DNA from: Adineta vaga
Taxonomy: Eukaryota; Rotifera
Assembly: GCA_021613535.1 (NCBI GenBank)
Contig: CP075497.1
Coordinates: forward strand, 186,001 to 250,000
DNA: 64,000 bases
Direction: 5' to 3'
The position numbers and the translations under genes are program-made. Under the pieces are notes generated by a model. That model ran no database searches and had not been told where the DNA came from. It saw only the letters and a list, made by a program, of their open reading frames with translations. Positions 10,689 through 21,556 of the stretch are shown piece by piece (positions within the stretch are counted from its first letter, which is position 1; every line of letters begins with the position of its first letter).

Positions 10689-10892
10689 ATGGAAATTGCA
10701 AAAGAGGAAAAGATAGTAAGATTGAGAGGGGCACAAACAACAGATAACTGCATTTCCGAAAACGTGAACTCTATTGCTAGCTACGAATCAACGGAAATAG
10801 ATAGTACAACGATGACTTTAGAACAACAATGCGAGAGGAACAACGATTACGAAAAGCAAAGTCTCATTGAAGCATCAGCCATTCTAATATGA
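10689..10892 (+). CDS. possible small ORF after the ribozyme
   Basis: 67 codons starting with ATG 7 bp after the ribozyme core. Hydrophilic, Glu/Asn/Ser-rich, without a domain that I recognise. PLE ORFs begin downstream of the hammerhead-bearing repeat, so this might be the start of a second, decayed unit; it could equally be chance. Low confidence. Confidence 0.2.
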   Translation: MEIAKEEKIVRLRGAQTTDNCISENVNSIASYESTEIDSTTMTLEQQCERNNDYEKQSLIEASAILI

Positions 10893-10913
10893 TGTGATCG
10901 TGAAAACCAGAAC

Positions 10914-10978
10914 GGTATTCAGCCAATATCCTCCGACTGATTATCGGAAGATGTGAGTTCGAGTCCTGCTTTGATTTC
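10914..10978 (+). other. tRNA-like degenerate sequence
   Basis: TCCGA-CTGATTA-TCGGA (10932-10948) is a perfect 5-bp stem with a 7-base loop having T33 and anticodon-position GAT. Ten bases later TTCGAGTCC (10958-10966) matches a B-box/T-loop. The T stem (GTGAG/CCTGC) is mismatched, and neither a good acceptor stem nor an A-box is visible. It may be a tRNA pseudogene or tRNA-derived SINE head; not a functional tRNA. Confidence 0.3.
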
Positions 10979-11114
10979 ATGATCTTTTTGGATAAGTTTT
11001 TCGTACTTATCTAAGGATATCGCTGTGGATACTTCAAATGAATTAGATCGAGTTGTATCGTGGACAAATGAAAGGATTTCTAATTAAAGTTTCTTTACAA
11101 TCCTATTGTCAAAC

Positions 11115-11132
11115 TCACCCACACCCACACCC
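11115..11132 (-). repeat. telomere-like C-rich tract
   Basis: TCACCCACACCCACACCC, the C-rich polarity (G-rich on the minus strand). It lies 430 bp past the ribozyme and has no complementary partner close by. Together with the G-rich tract at 7813 it brackets the PLE block. Confidence 0.6.
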
Positions 11133-11547
11133 GTCAAATATTTGTGCCTCAGAATATCGGTGTAAGATGATGAATTTTCATCAATTTATATCCATTGATA
11201 CATTGTTTTTAAACGATAAAAGCTGTTTGACATTGTCGATGAACTCGAAAAGAAAACGTTCTGATTTTCCAAATGATCCATTGCAGCTTTATCAGTTGTA
11301 CACTCATTGAAAAATTTGCAAGTATAATCATTTCGGACAACAAGGAATGGATAATAAGAATATCAGCAAAAAAATTACTATGGAAAAGATAAAAATCAAT
11401 TACCGATTGATCAGTTAGAATATAGTGAAGCATTTGAAATGAAAAGAATGTATATTAAAAAAAAGAAAAAAATTGATTATTTTATGCATATAGTATTGAT
11501 GGTTAAATAAAAAATGTGAAATTGTCCAAAAGAAAGAGAAAGTGGTT

Positions 11548-14053
11548 TTAATATTGAAGGATTCTTTTCATTTGAATATCGTGTCTTCGTTTTGCATTAA
11601 TATATACTGGATTGAACATATTTGAAAATTTTGTAAAACCAGCATACATCACCAGAGTATATATGGGCATGCAGATCAACATCATAACAATGTTCATAAT
11701 TAATATCGGCTGTTGACATAATCTCTCCTATTATATAAATAAAATATATTTAGATAATTTATCATATTTATCTGATAAATAATACAATATCTTGTGGATT
11801 TATGGCACCAATTGTATCACTGACTGAAACTAAAGCAGTTGAACCAGTTGTTGTAGCTACAAAATGAAAATAATATGTATATGTATATGATGACAATGTG
11901 TAAGTCTTGCTCACTTGTTGAAGATGCACTCGTTGTGGGTGTTACAGTTGTTGTAACTGGAGTTGTTGTTGTTATCACAATACCAGTTGTAGTTAACTGT
12001 TGATAGACAGAATAGTATTCATATAAAATTAGATATAAATAAACTTACAAGTGTATTGATACTTGTTGTTGATGTTGGTTTTGTTGTAACTGTTACTGTT
12101 GTAAATGGTGTTGTCGTTGTTGTCGTTGTTGATGAAACTGCTGGATCCCAAATATTGAATCGCCAATATGATGGATCACTGATTGATTCCGATTCAGCAT
12201 CTTTAAAAATACATTAATCACATAGAATTTGATAAAAATAAAACGTACGACAAAATTCTTGTCCACTGGAAAATCCACTATCCATTGTCACATAATAAAA
12301 TTTACCAGGTGTCCATGTATAATTTGTAATAATCACAATTACATTTCCAGTATATATTATATTAGATGCATATCCAGCATCATATTTTAGGACGGTTGCA
12401 TTTGTATCGGCTTCTTTGAAATAGATATTTGTTCCATTACGAGTTGGACGACCAACTGGACCTTTTGCTATATAATTAAAATGAAGAAAAACAGATCTAG
12501 TTTGTTTTTTTGTTTCAAAAATATGTACCTTCTATGGTAAATCTGGATTCATTTTGAAAGACAGTGCCTACTGGACTTGCTGAATGTTGTACGTATTTAG
12601 GCTGAACTAAATCTGGTGCAGTATAATTAACTAAATATGTAACACACCATGGAGCGGATTGTAAATTACTGTTATCAAGAGCAGCAGCACAAAAAGTTTG
12701 AGGAACAGCCTGAAGTGCCTCAGGCGTCCATGTCAATATCATTGTCCATTTAGCTATAAATTTGTATTTCAAATTCAAATGTTTTTCTCATTCTAACAGA
12801 CGAAAATGAATAACTTACAAGTACTTATTTGAGTAATAGGACTATGCGTCATTCCATATGGTGAAGCAGTAATAAAATCAACGATTGTTTGACCAGGACA
12901 ATGTGTTTCTACAATGATAGTTTCACTGAATGTGATATCTTGAATAAAAAATTAAAAGTAGTAAAGATGACGAAATGTAGTTATTGATTGTACTTACTAA
13001 TAGGAACTCCAATACAAGCTGAAATAAATGCAAGAAAAGTATAGGTGAGTGTAATTTAAATAAGAATATTAATTTTCATACCTCGATTTGGACGAACACC
13101 GATGATTGAAGGAGCTGTACAACTACTGGAAGGAATATACCCGCGAAATAAGAATTGTATAGGAACGGAACTCATTGGAGTTGTATAAGTACTATCATAA
13201 AAATCTTCAATTTGTAGAGCAACTGGATAATATGTAATAGCACTTGTTAAAATGAAAGATAATGTGCAATTGGATTCGGTCAATGTATAGCTAAGAGGTG
13301 GTCCATAGCAGATGCCTTTACATTCGTCTTCTTGATTGTAATTCGATGCAGAATTTGCATTAGACCACCGACATCTCAGTATATCACTGGGATCATTATC
13401 TGCCATTTGTACAATGTGAACAATTGGAGTATTTATTAGATAAAATATGACTGGTAATGTATTTGTAACAGGACTACTATTGATATAACCATCAGGTCTT
13501 AAACCTAAATTCAATCGATTGACAATTGACCAGTCACCATTACCGCCTTCAGCAAGATTCGACATCCATTGATTGGATTGATAACCTATTGTAATCGATG
13601 TTGTCAAAGGTAAAGTCAACTTAACATAAGTTTCACCAGCCAATGATTCAATCAATTGTTGACAATCTGTAGTTTTAGTACTAACTGAAAGCCCAGGACT
13701 AGGATAAGTCGAACTTGGACAATTTTGTAAACAAGTCAAGTTATCATTAGGATTTACATTGATAGGTGTCTGAGCAGCAACATCTGCTTCTGTACAAACA
13801 AAATTAGTCGGCTCAAAATAACCCCACCCTCGATTCCAAAAGTATCGTTGATGTATGAGGATTTTAGCGGTAGTACCGAATGGTTTAGGATTTAACGGTC
13901 GCCTAAGAAGAAAATTCGAGTGAAGAAAATAAACGCTATGACTGAGGATACTCACCATGAAATAATACCACCACGAAAATGTGCTCCATCAATCACATCA
14001 TATAATGTAAGTAAAACTAAGAATGAAAAATATAAGAATGCCTTCATTCTCAT
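11548..14053 (-). CDS. type I membrane protein, ten exons, FRGG..W ectodomain family
   Basis: Exons (minus strand, 5' to 3'): 14053-13956, 13902-13082, 13018-12998, 12938-12819, 12753-12529, 12467-12249, 12200-12049, 11996-11915, 11856-11786, 11727-11548. All introns are about 50-80 bp and GT-AG, and the phases fit to a 662-aa product. Residues 1-23 form a signal peptide, followed by HFRGGIISWRP, a motif I associate with large invertebrate secreted/surface proteins of unknown role. The ectodomain (about 25-520) has many Cys and N-glycosylation sites. Residues about 520-590 are a Thr-rich, mucin-like stalk. About 609-632 (ILIMNIVMMLICMPIYTLVM) is one membrane helix, followed by a short basic tail. 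Exon 3 is a 21-bp microexon. If the GT at 11785 is not used, the protein would stop at TAA 11768 without a membrane segment. Function unknown; probably cell surface. Confidence 0.75.
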
Positions 14054-14885
14054 CTGTTGCACTATATATAATGAAATAGATGAAGATTAAACGTTCGTAT
14101 TTATAGTTACTTAATAAACTTTAAATCAACAATAAAATAATATTTAGTCGCGGAAACTTTTCTGTCTAGCGGTCGAAAGAAAATATTTTTAATGGACTAC
14201 CCTCACGGTTTTATGGAAGAAAAATAAATCTACATTTAATACATCTTATCCGTATATTTATGTCATGCATTTCTAACTACTTATTTGATCAAGGGTAAAT
14301 TGTATTTTATGCATTACAAAATTTCGAATAGAGTATTTATGTGACAATCTCTCTGACATGCGCTGTACGCGTGATACGGTTTTTCTCATCTAATGGATTA
14401 TCCTGATGATGTTCTTACTTCAGTACATTTTTATGTACTTTGACATGATATTCTCTTGCGTTCTCTTTTACGGACGAGTATATAAGCGTGTGTTTTGTAT
14501 CAGAACGATGCGATTTACGAGGAAGAAATAAATAAAGGCGTAGTTCCATCAGCGCATACATCTCTTCCATCAAAAATCGTCACAATTTACATTTCAGTGA
14601 TGGAGAAAAAACATCGACGACAAACTTCTACAGACTATGACAAACAAAAAGTACTTATTCCGTGAATCCGAACTGAATTTTTTTTGGATTTCAAGAAACT
14701 TTTTTTTCAGAGTTTTTTTTCATCTGTCGTCGAAAATGCAGTTGTAACTATACAAAATTGAACTATAATCCAAGCTCACATAAGCAACTATAAAGAATTC
14801 ATACTATCAGCACATGAAATATTTAGACCTACCTGTTCTAGAAATCAAAATGAAGATAAACGTAACTAAAAGGTTTGGTCATTTC

Positions 14886-14971
14886 AAGGGGGAACAAACT
14901 GATTTCTTGATTTCTCTTGATTTCTATGATTTCTCGGTGATTTCCGGCTAGAAATCAGTTTGTTACCCCTT
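14886..14971. repeat. 22-bp inverted repeat with 42-bp loop
   Basis: Left arm 14886-14907 and right arm 14950-14971 are complementary at 21 of 22 positions (core AACAAACTGATTTCT). The loop holds repeated TTGATTTCT words. It could be a small foldback element; no flanking duplication identified. Confidence 0.6.
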
Positions 14972-15037
14972 GTATGAATCGTTGAATAATTGTTTTATAA
15001 AGAGGATGTTGATTTTTGTATAAGAAGAAGAGACTAA

Positions 15038-15107
15038 TTTTTGTAAAAGTAGACAGATTTTTTTAATGTACGGGACATGCGGGACATTGAAATTTTTATG
15101 AAAATAG

Positions 15108-15166
<59 letters not shown>

Positions 15167-15220
15167 GTTTTGTAAAAGAATAGATAGATTTTTTCATGAG
15201 CGGGACATTCGGGACATTAA
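15038..15220. repeat. direct repeat of about 55 bp flanking a (GA)n microsatellite
   Basis: TTTTGTAAAAG..TAGA.AGATTTTTT..CGGGACAT.CGGGACATT occurs at about 15038-15087 and again at about 15168-15220, separated by an (AG) run of about 26 units at 15111-15163. The GGACATT word recurs near 23645-23747. Confidence 0.6.
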
Positions 15221-16339
15221 ATTTTATATTGCAAGATAGAGATTTTCGTAGAAAAAATAGTTTTCTTTTCTAGGTGAGAAATGCGGCACATAGAATTTTC
15301 TTTCGTTTTGTATTAAGAGAAAGCTTTTTGCTTCCTAGTTTTCCTGTTACGGTATATTTGACTCTGATTTAAATATATATTTCTCTTTTCCTTTTTTTAA
15401 AAATTAGTTTTCTGCAGTTTCTTATTTAAAATATAGGTGAGACTGCTTCCGAATATTTCAATGTGTAAAAAAATATGTTTGTATGCATAGAATAAATATT
15501 TGCGACGCATAAATTATATGGGTGAAAAATGAATTATCTATCAGATATTTTTTAGAAAATAGAGGTTTTGTTAAATATTTTTATTAATTAACTGGAAATA
15601 GAATGTAATGAATGGTACACTACTTTAGATATTGATAAAAATTTAGAGAAGTTTGAAAATCATTACGAGCAGAGAGTTGATGAAAATGGCGACATAAATT
15701 AAAACGAGAAATAAAGTAGTTCAGTTTGAGAAATAGGAATATCGTTTTTTAGTGCCCCTTGAAATCAAAATAAATTTGGAATAGTTTAGACGAAATGATT
15801 TCGAGTAGAAGGTAAAAAAGACAGGGAGTACAATTGGTTAATGAAGTGAATATTTCTACAAAATTTGACAAGTTAAACATGAAACAACGAATTTAATAAC
15901 TTAATTTAAAAAGATTATCATAGGACTATCGCTAAATCTTCGTTTTGTAGGAACTAACATCTACTATGAGAATATAAAATAGAGAAATGATTGTACCACG
16001 TAGATCTCTTACATAATAATATTTTGGAATACACTCTTTTATGAATTGTTCATTTATTATTATCAATGAAATGGAATCCTTATAAATATAGTCTATGTAT
16101 AATCTTACGAATATAGCGAAAATGAAACTATTCTTTGATAAAAAGAAAACGGTATGAATGACAAAATGTTTCTTTATGAAAATCCGTTTATAATATTCCA
16201 TTCGATTCAGTTAGATTTATTGATGAAGAAATCTATTTAATTTTTATTCTATTTCTCATTTTTGAATCTCTGTCTTTATTTAATTTTCGTTTCTCTATTT
16301 TTGTCTATTTTTTCGCGCATTCCAATCTCAACTGAATTC

Positions 16340-16792
16340 TCATGTCAACTGTGACATATAAATCCAACGACGTAAAACATCCATGGCTGTGAATTTATTA
16401 TCAACACCATAAGCGGAAAGTATAAATGGTTTTGGAGGATTATTTGGATTATGTTCCGTTGGTATGCTTTGGGACGTATGTACATTTAATAACGGTGCTA
16501 TTTGACTAGAATCATAAATAAATTTAAAATCGTCGAATGAACTAGCATGATAATGTTTCATTTGTGGAATTCCATCAACAATTGGTATAGCAAATCCTGT
16601 GAACGTGTTTGTCGATGAATCATACTCGACCTTCGGAATAACTCCAGTAGTGTCTTCAGAGCAAAATCCAAATCCAGCGTGAAATTCTTGAAGTGAATCA
16701 AATTTAAATTCTGCTTCAGTTAAAGTCATATTCGATTTGTGTATCAAATTACCAAGCGTTGTCAAAGCTGGCATGGAACCAGATATGTTTAA
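16340..16792 (-). pseudogene. transposon-like ORF remnant split by piggyBac
   Basis: On the minus strand an open frame of about 150 codons reads LNISGSMPALTTLGNLIH to RRWIYMSQLT and stops at 16340. LSAYGVDNKFTAMDVLRRW resembles large transposon-derived proteins of aquatic invertebrates, but I cannot name the family. The apparent first codons (MVNG) come from the piggyBac terminal repeat. Past the other TTAA (18933-18936) the same frame continues upstream (NLDYDNLFFILY, to about 18980) until a stop, so the piggyBac split a pre-existing ORF. The C-terminus is cut short by TGA. Non-functional. Confidence 0.5.
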
Positions 16793-17072
16793 CCCATTCA
16801 CCACGATTCAGTTTTCTTAGAAAATTCATTGAAATATCTATTTGTGTCAAAAGTTAGTTTCAAATAAATGCATTTAATAACCTTTCCATCATCTTCTATC
16901 AATTATCCATTATTCTCTTTTTTATATCATCACATAATGAGTCATTTTTTGCGAACATATGAAAAATCCCTCAAGTTCTTTTTTACATTCTTTCACATCT
17001 TACGAGTAACACATATAAGATAAACGAAAGAAACTTCCAGATTTTTTTCTTTGTTCTTATCTCTATTCTTGT

Positions 17073-18782
17073 ATGTATAAAAGTGACCCAAATTTCGGAA
17101 TATTGCATATGTCGTCCGAAGAAATTGATACACAAGAAAGCACTAGCTCACTAAGTGAAGTGAGTTCTTTAGATGATGATTTAGATAACATGCACCTGGA
17201 ATCAGAAAGTTCCGTCGAAGAAATGTCTGACGACGAGATGGATTCTAACAGCTGGAATGAGATAGAATCAGAATCGGATGAAGAATTTATGGAAGACCAT
17301 GGACTCGTCGAAGAAGTAACTTCCGCTTCAGAAGATAATACAGTGCATCCTATCGATTGTTATCGACATCTCATCACAGACGAAATTATTGATCTTATGG
17401 TTCGTGAAACTAATCGATATGCGGAGCAATTTTTTCGAGCCCATAACATTACCAGTGGATCCAAATTTCGTCAATGGAAACCAGCTACTGATCAAGAGAT
17501 TCTCAAGTTTCTTGGAATCGTTATCCAAATGGGGTTGGTACAAATGCCGAAACTGAGCCATTACTGGAGTAGCAGCCAGCTGTACGGATCGGAGATTATT
17601 CGAAACTCTATGCCGAGAGAGAGGTTCGAATTGCTTCTCAAGTTTTGGCATTTTTCGAACAACGTCAACAACAATTCGAATCAGGACAGGCTGTTCAAGT
17701 TGAGACCACTCTTGGATTTACTGAAAGCCAGATTTTCGTCAGTGTATATACCTGGTTCGGTTGTCACTATCGATGAAAGTATGGTACCATGGCAAGACAG
17801 GCTTTCGTTCAAGCAATATACTCCTGGAAAAGCGCACAAGTACGGCGTCAAAATTTACAAACTGGCGCCTACCAATGGATACACCTGGAATTATATAATC
17901 TATACCGGTCAACAAGATTCAATGGCAGGTCTTGGGCATGCTCAAACAGTGGTGATGCATTTATTGGATGATCTTGAGGGATATTATCGAACCGTGGTAG
18001 CTGACAACTTCTTTACCAGCATTCTCCTGGCAAAGCGTTTGTTAGAACATGATACGTATCTTATTGGGACACTGAGAAGTAATCGTGCCGGATCAGGCAG
18101 CGAAGTTGCTCAAAAAAACCTTCGACGTGGTGAAGTTTACGGACTTCAGAATAAAGGAGGCGTAAAATTGATCAAATGGAAAGACAAGAAAGACGTTTTG
18201 ATGATATCTACACGGCCGTTGCATTCAGCAACTTTGGTGGATACTGGAAATAGCAATAGTAAAAATGAACGCATCATGAAGCCACAAGTTGTACTGGATT
18301 ACAATGAAGGAAGAATAGGTACTGATTTATCTGATCAGCTATCATCATATTACACGTGCCTCAGGCGGTCAATAAAGTGGTACCGAAAAGTAGCATTTGA
18401 ATTAGTTTTTGGGACGGCACTGGTAAATAGCTATTTAATAAACAAGGAAAACTACGCAGCAAGCAAAGTGACCATTCTGCAATTTCGTGAAAGTCTTGTC
18501 CGATCTTTTCTGCTTGGCATGCCATTCGAGAAGATGAAGCCGGGTCCAAGACAAAAATCAATAGGTCAAACGAAACGCAAACTTGCTGATCACAAACTTG
18601 AAGAGAAAGAAGGAGCTGGTCGTGATGTCCGAAGACGTTGTGCTGGTTGTTACGAGAAAAATAGGGAACAACAATCAAGAGAAGCGTGTCATTCAACAAC
18701 AAAGAGAGTAAAAACTTTCTATTCTGATTGTAACAAATTTTTGTGTCTTGATTGTTTTAACGAGAAGCATCATGCTATGTAA
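17073..18782 (+). CDS. piggyBac transposase
   Basis: 569 aa, uninterrupted. An acidic Ser-rich N-terminal region (1-90) is followed by the DDE_Tnp_1_7 core (about 100-455). Catalytic aspartates by position: D234 (VTIDESMVPW), D311 (VVADNFF) and D418 (GTDLSDQ), with W437 in KWYRKV. The C-terminal cysteine-rich DNA-binding domain is complete: C523-x2-C526, C539-H540, C553, C558-x2-C561 and H566. Basic patches near 493-503 and 520-522 may serve nuclear import. Reaction known for the family: hairpin-mediated cut-and-paste at TTAA without a footprint. It has no intron. The ATG at 17073 is 280 bp from the left end; the second ATG (residue 13) is an alternative start. Base composition is less AT-rich than the surroundings, as for a recent arrival. 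Confidence 0.95.
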   Translation: MYKSDPNFGILHMSSEEIDTQESTSSLSEVSSLDDDLDNMHLESESSVEEMSDDEMDSNSWNEIESESDEEFMEDHGLVEEVTSASEDNTVHPIDCYRHLITDEIIDLMVRETNRYAEQFFRAHNITSGSKFRQWKPATDQEILKFLGIVIQMGLVQMPKLSHYWSSSQLYGSEIIRNSMPRERFELLLKFWHFSNNVNNNSNQDRLFKLRPLLDLLKARFSSVYIPGSVVTIDESMVPWQDRLSFKQYTPGKAHKYGVKIYKLAPTNGYTWNYIIYTGQQDSMAGLGHAQTVVMHLLDDLEGYYRTVVADNFFTSILLAKRLLEHDTYLIGTLRSNRAGSGSEVAQKNLRRGEVYGLQNKGGVKLIKWKDKKDVLMISTRPLHSATLVDTGNSNSKNERIMKPQVVLDYNEGRIGTDLSDQLSSYYTCLRRSIKWYRKVAFELVFGTALVNSYLINKENYAASKVTILQFRESLVRSFLLGMPFEKMKPGPRQKSIGQTKRKLADHKLEEKEGAGRDVRRRCAGCYEKNREQQSREACHSTTKRVKTFYSDCNKFLCLDCFNEKHHAM

Positions 18783-18897
18783 CAGATGATTCTGAAAATA
18801 GCGAAGGCAAAGCAGATCGCACATTATGTGTAACCTTCCGCTTAAGAATAAAAGAAAAGAAAGCGTTTTTCTATTAAGTTTCTTACTAAAATATAGT

Positions 18898-18917
18898 GGG
18901 GTCCACCGGTGGACCCC
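18898..18917. repeat. 20-bp perfect palindrome inside piggyBac right end
   Basis: GGGGTCCACCGGTGGACCCC directly adjoins the right TIR. The left end has no counterpart, so the two ends differ. It may be a transposase-binding or hairpin site, or a transcription stop for the element. Confidence 0.85.
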
Positions 18918-18936
18918 ATCGTGGTGAATGGGTTAA

Positions 18937-21556
18937 ATATAAAATAAAGAACAGATTGTCATAATCAAGATTTGTTTTATTGGTTTAACATGTTATAGCG
19001 TTTTGGGGGAAATTCTTAAGTTCTTACTTATGTTCATTAATGAATTTCCATAATGCGTGTATAAGGAGTAGTCGGAGTATCAGATCACATTACTTTCTCG
19101 AAGCACCATTTTTTCAGATAAAAAAACTATATAAGAACAAATTCATACATAAACCGAATTCTTGAAAATAACGTTAAATATATATATAATTGGTTCAATG
19201 TGGAATGTTCATTATTTCCTATAGTTCCAGTACTATCATTATGAAAAGTCTGTAATTCGAAAAGTATTCAAGTTTCGTAAATTAAGTTGTTATCTATGAT
19301 ATACAGTTTTCTGGAAATCACTATAAAACATCATATGATTAAAATAGAGATGATGAAATTTATTTAAGACAAAAGAAGAATATTAATATTTTAATTGGGG
19401 GGATATTGAAACATGTGGTAGATAAATCAATTGATATTTGATATATGAAAACAGAAACAGAGACGAAAATAAAATAAAGCCAGAGTAACTAATTTTATCA
19501 CTGAAAGATTTTCTACAAGAGAAATACTAGAAATTAAAGTTTTTTGTTGTTGTGGTAGATTGAGAATTCTTAATAGTAGAACTTGAACCACTATTTGTTA
19601 ATGTCATAGACGTAGTTGGCACGATTGAAATACCTCCTCTTCATGTTGATCCATTGCTAAAAGTGAAGAGATACGATGGAATATTCATACCAATCATATA
19701 CGTTGCAAAATCAATATAGCATTAAACCTCTACTTAGTCAAGTTGAAGGTGCAAAAAAACGTTATTTTTCATTTTTGAGATGAAATTCTTTAAACAAAAT
19801 TTAACGGTCTAGGACTGTGAAAAGTACTATCTTCTCTGAAGTAATGTGTTTTGGATGTTCGAGAGTGAAAATCACTGAATCATAAAATCTCTACAAATAG
19901 CCCCTAATTGAGGATAAATTCTGAGAACCAGATTTGTGGTAAATAATAATCTACCGAAGAAACATTATCTCTATCCAGATTCCAAAATAAAAAAAATTGT
20001 TGAAATTCGATTGGAACCTAAAACCAATCGAACACTTGAAGATTTCTTTATTCATAGGAAACCACGACAAGATGTGCTGACTAAGATGAGTCTATAATTA
20101 AAATTCCTTTTATTTTCTAAATATAATAACCTTTAAAATATCCATATATGTTTTTCTTCTTCATTGTTAAAATCTCTTACATATAGCCTACTCCTTCTAT
20201 ACATTAGATATTGAATCATTTCTTCTATGTGTATTGATTTTTCATTGTATTTTAGATGTAAATGCAACTCTTCTCTAAATAATAAAACATATCAAACAAT
20301 AAATAAACCTTTCCGCGATCATAAGATTGTCTGGAATAATTTCTTGTTATCTCACCAAGAAACTTTATCCTTCTGTGTATTTGATGAAGTTTCCTACTTT
20401 CATTCTTATTTGGTAAGATTTTATTGAATAATCAACATCTGATGGGAGAAACAAAAGATATCAATCAAATTCAAAATTTCTCGAAAGTTCTCGAATTGCA
20501 CAAATCGATAACTGAAAGAAAATTATGACGAAAAAAAAGTGATTCAAATGGTTGATGATACAAGTCAAGAAATATTACAATTCATGCAGTGTAAAAAGAT
20601 CCGAGATCATCCAAGAGATTAACATACGACAAGATATTAATGATTTTATTCAAAAATAACATTCAATGATTGAATAAAATGATTTATAGTCTTCAAAAAA
20701 TTTTACATAGTTCGACCAGAAAGAATAACAACACCCTCACCCTCACCATCAAGATGGGAACGTTGAATTTCATCATTTGAAATAACAAACGATGATTTCA
20801 CTATTATTTTGTTTGTCCATTGAAATGAATTTTAAATAAATAAGGTTTTTTCTTTCAACAAAAGTCATAAATATGACACATGCATTGGTTTTCGTTTATG
20901 TAATTTGATGATTTATTCAAACGAAACGAAAAAAGATCTTTCTCTCGTGTATTATGTATATGGCATCTACTCTGAAAATATCAGTTAATTGCTGCAAATT
21001 CTATGTGTATTCTTTTTACATATATGTTCTTGTCGCCTTAGAAAATCTGAAAAGTTTAACTTTCATTAACTATACGAAATCGAATTGGTCGACTTGAGTA
21101 AAAGAATACAAAATTTTGTTTATTTACCTATGAATTTCTTTCAAATTCGATAGATATTTAAAACAATAGCTGATTTTTACGGTTGGTATAGTTTAATTGT
21201 TCTATGGAAAAAAGATACTAATCAAGGTGTCCAACAGGAATCTAAAGCATAATATACAAATACATTCTGCTTTTGGTGTCGACGACAAAATATATTGTGC
21301 ACATTTTGCTTTTCTGAGGAAAGTGTGAAATAGCGTGTACAACAATCAATACAGATATTCTGTACATCTGCTGTTGAAAACGCTGATAATAATCAAATTT
21401 GGAGAAAATTTTCACATTCATTTCATATCTATCATCTTTTTGTTGTCTTTTTGTTTTTATCTCTCAGATAAGAATGTCATTACACCATCCTATGAAATGA
21501 CTATTGAATATAAAACCAGTCGTATAACACTTTTTTGTCAGTTTCATATAGTCACA
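18937..21556. other. AT-rich non-coding stretch
   Basis: About 2.6 kb. The first roughly 45 bp are the rest of the ORF split by piggyBac. Short frames (such as 20227-20427) lack domains. One telomere-like tract lies at 20731. The frame of the F-box gene stays open upstream to 21335 without an ATG start there; this is probably 5' UTR, with a possible splice acceptor near 21470. Confidence 0.55.
20731..20757 (-). repeat. telomere-like C-rich tract
   Basis: ACACCCTCACCCTCACC followed by ATCAAGATGGG. It shares the AAGATGG border with the hairpins at 5955 and 24876 but has TGAGGG-type units and no G-rich arm; probably a half-element. Confidence 0.6.

Larger units (their letters stand above)
8029..10690 (+). 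mobile_element. 5'-truncated Penelope-like (Athena-type) retroelement
   Basis: The region carries, in order, a broken reverse transcriptase (8029-9304), a small spliced ORF with one frameshift (9481-10167), about 470 bp of non-coding sequence and a hammerhead ribozyme core (10634-10682). Endonuclease-deficient PLEs of the Athena type are known from bdelloid telomeres, and hammerhead motifs are an established feature of PLE long repeats. The 5' limit is my estimate: roughly the N-terminal third of the RT protein is absent. Telomere-like tracts at 7813 (G-rich) and 11115 (C-rich) flank the block. I could not identify a target-site duplication or two full long repeats. Confidence 0.7.
14054..16339. 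other. non-coding stretch with simple repeats
   Basis: No gene supported; the 89-codon frame at 15932-16201 is AT-rich and featureless. It contains an inverted repeat (14886-14971) and a duplicated segment around a GA microsatellite (15038-15220), listed separately. Confidence 0.55.
16793..18932 (+). mobile_element. complete piggyBac transposon, 2.14 kb
   Basis: Terminal inverted repeat CCCATTCACCACGAT at 16793-16807 and its exact complement at 18918-18932. Both ends abut TTAA (16789-16792 and 18933-18936), the standard piggyBac target duplication. It contains one intact transposase on the + strand (17073-18782). A 20-bp perfect palindrome lies just inside the right TIR. Undamaged TIRs, duplication and ORF imply a recent insertion and possible autonomy. 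Confidence 0.95.

Noticed and set aside
17328-18702. Minus-strand and shifted frames inside the transposase gene
   Set aside because: Shadows of the piggyBac coding sequence with no independent features.
21335-21556. N-terminal extension of the F-box protein
   Set aside because: No ATG at the frame opening and no resemblance to the family. The ATG at 21557 gives the usual short polar leader before the F-box.
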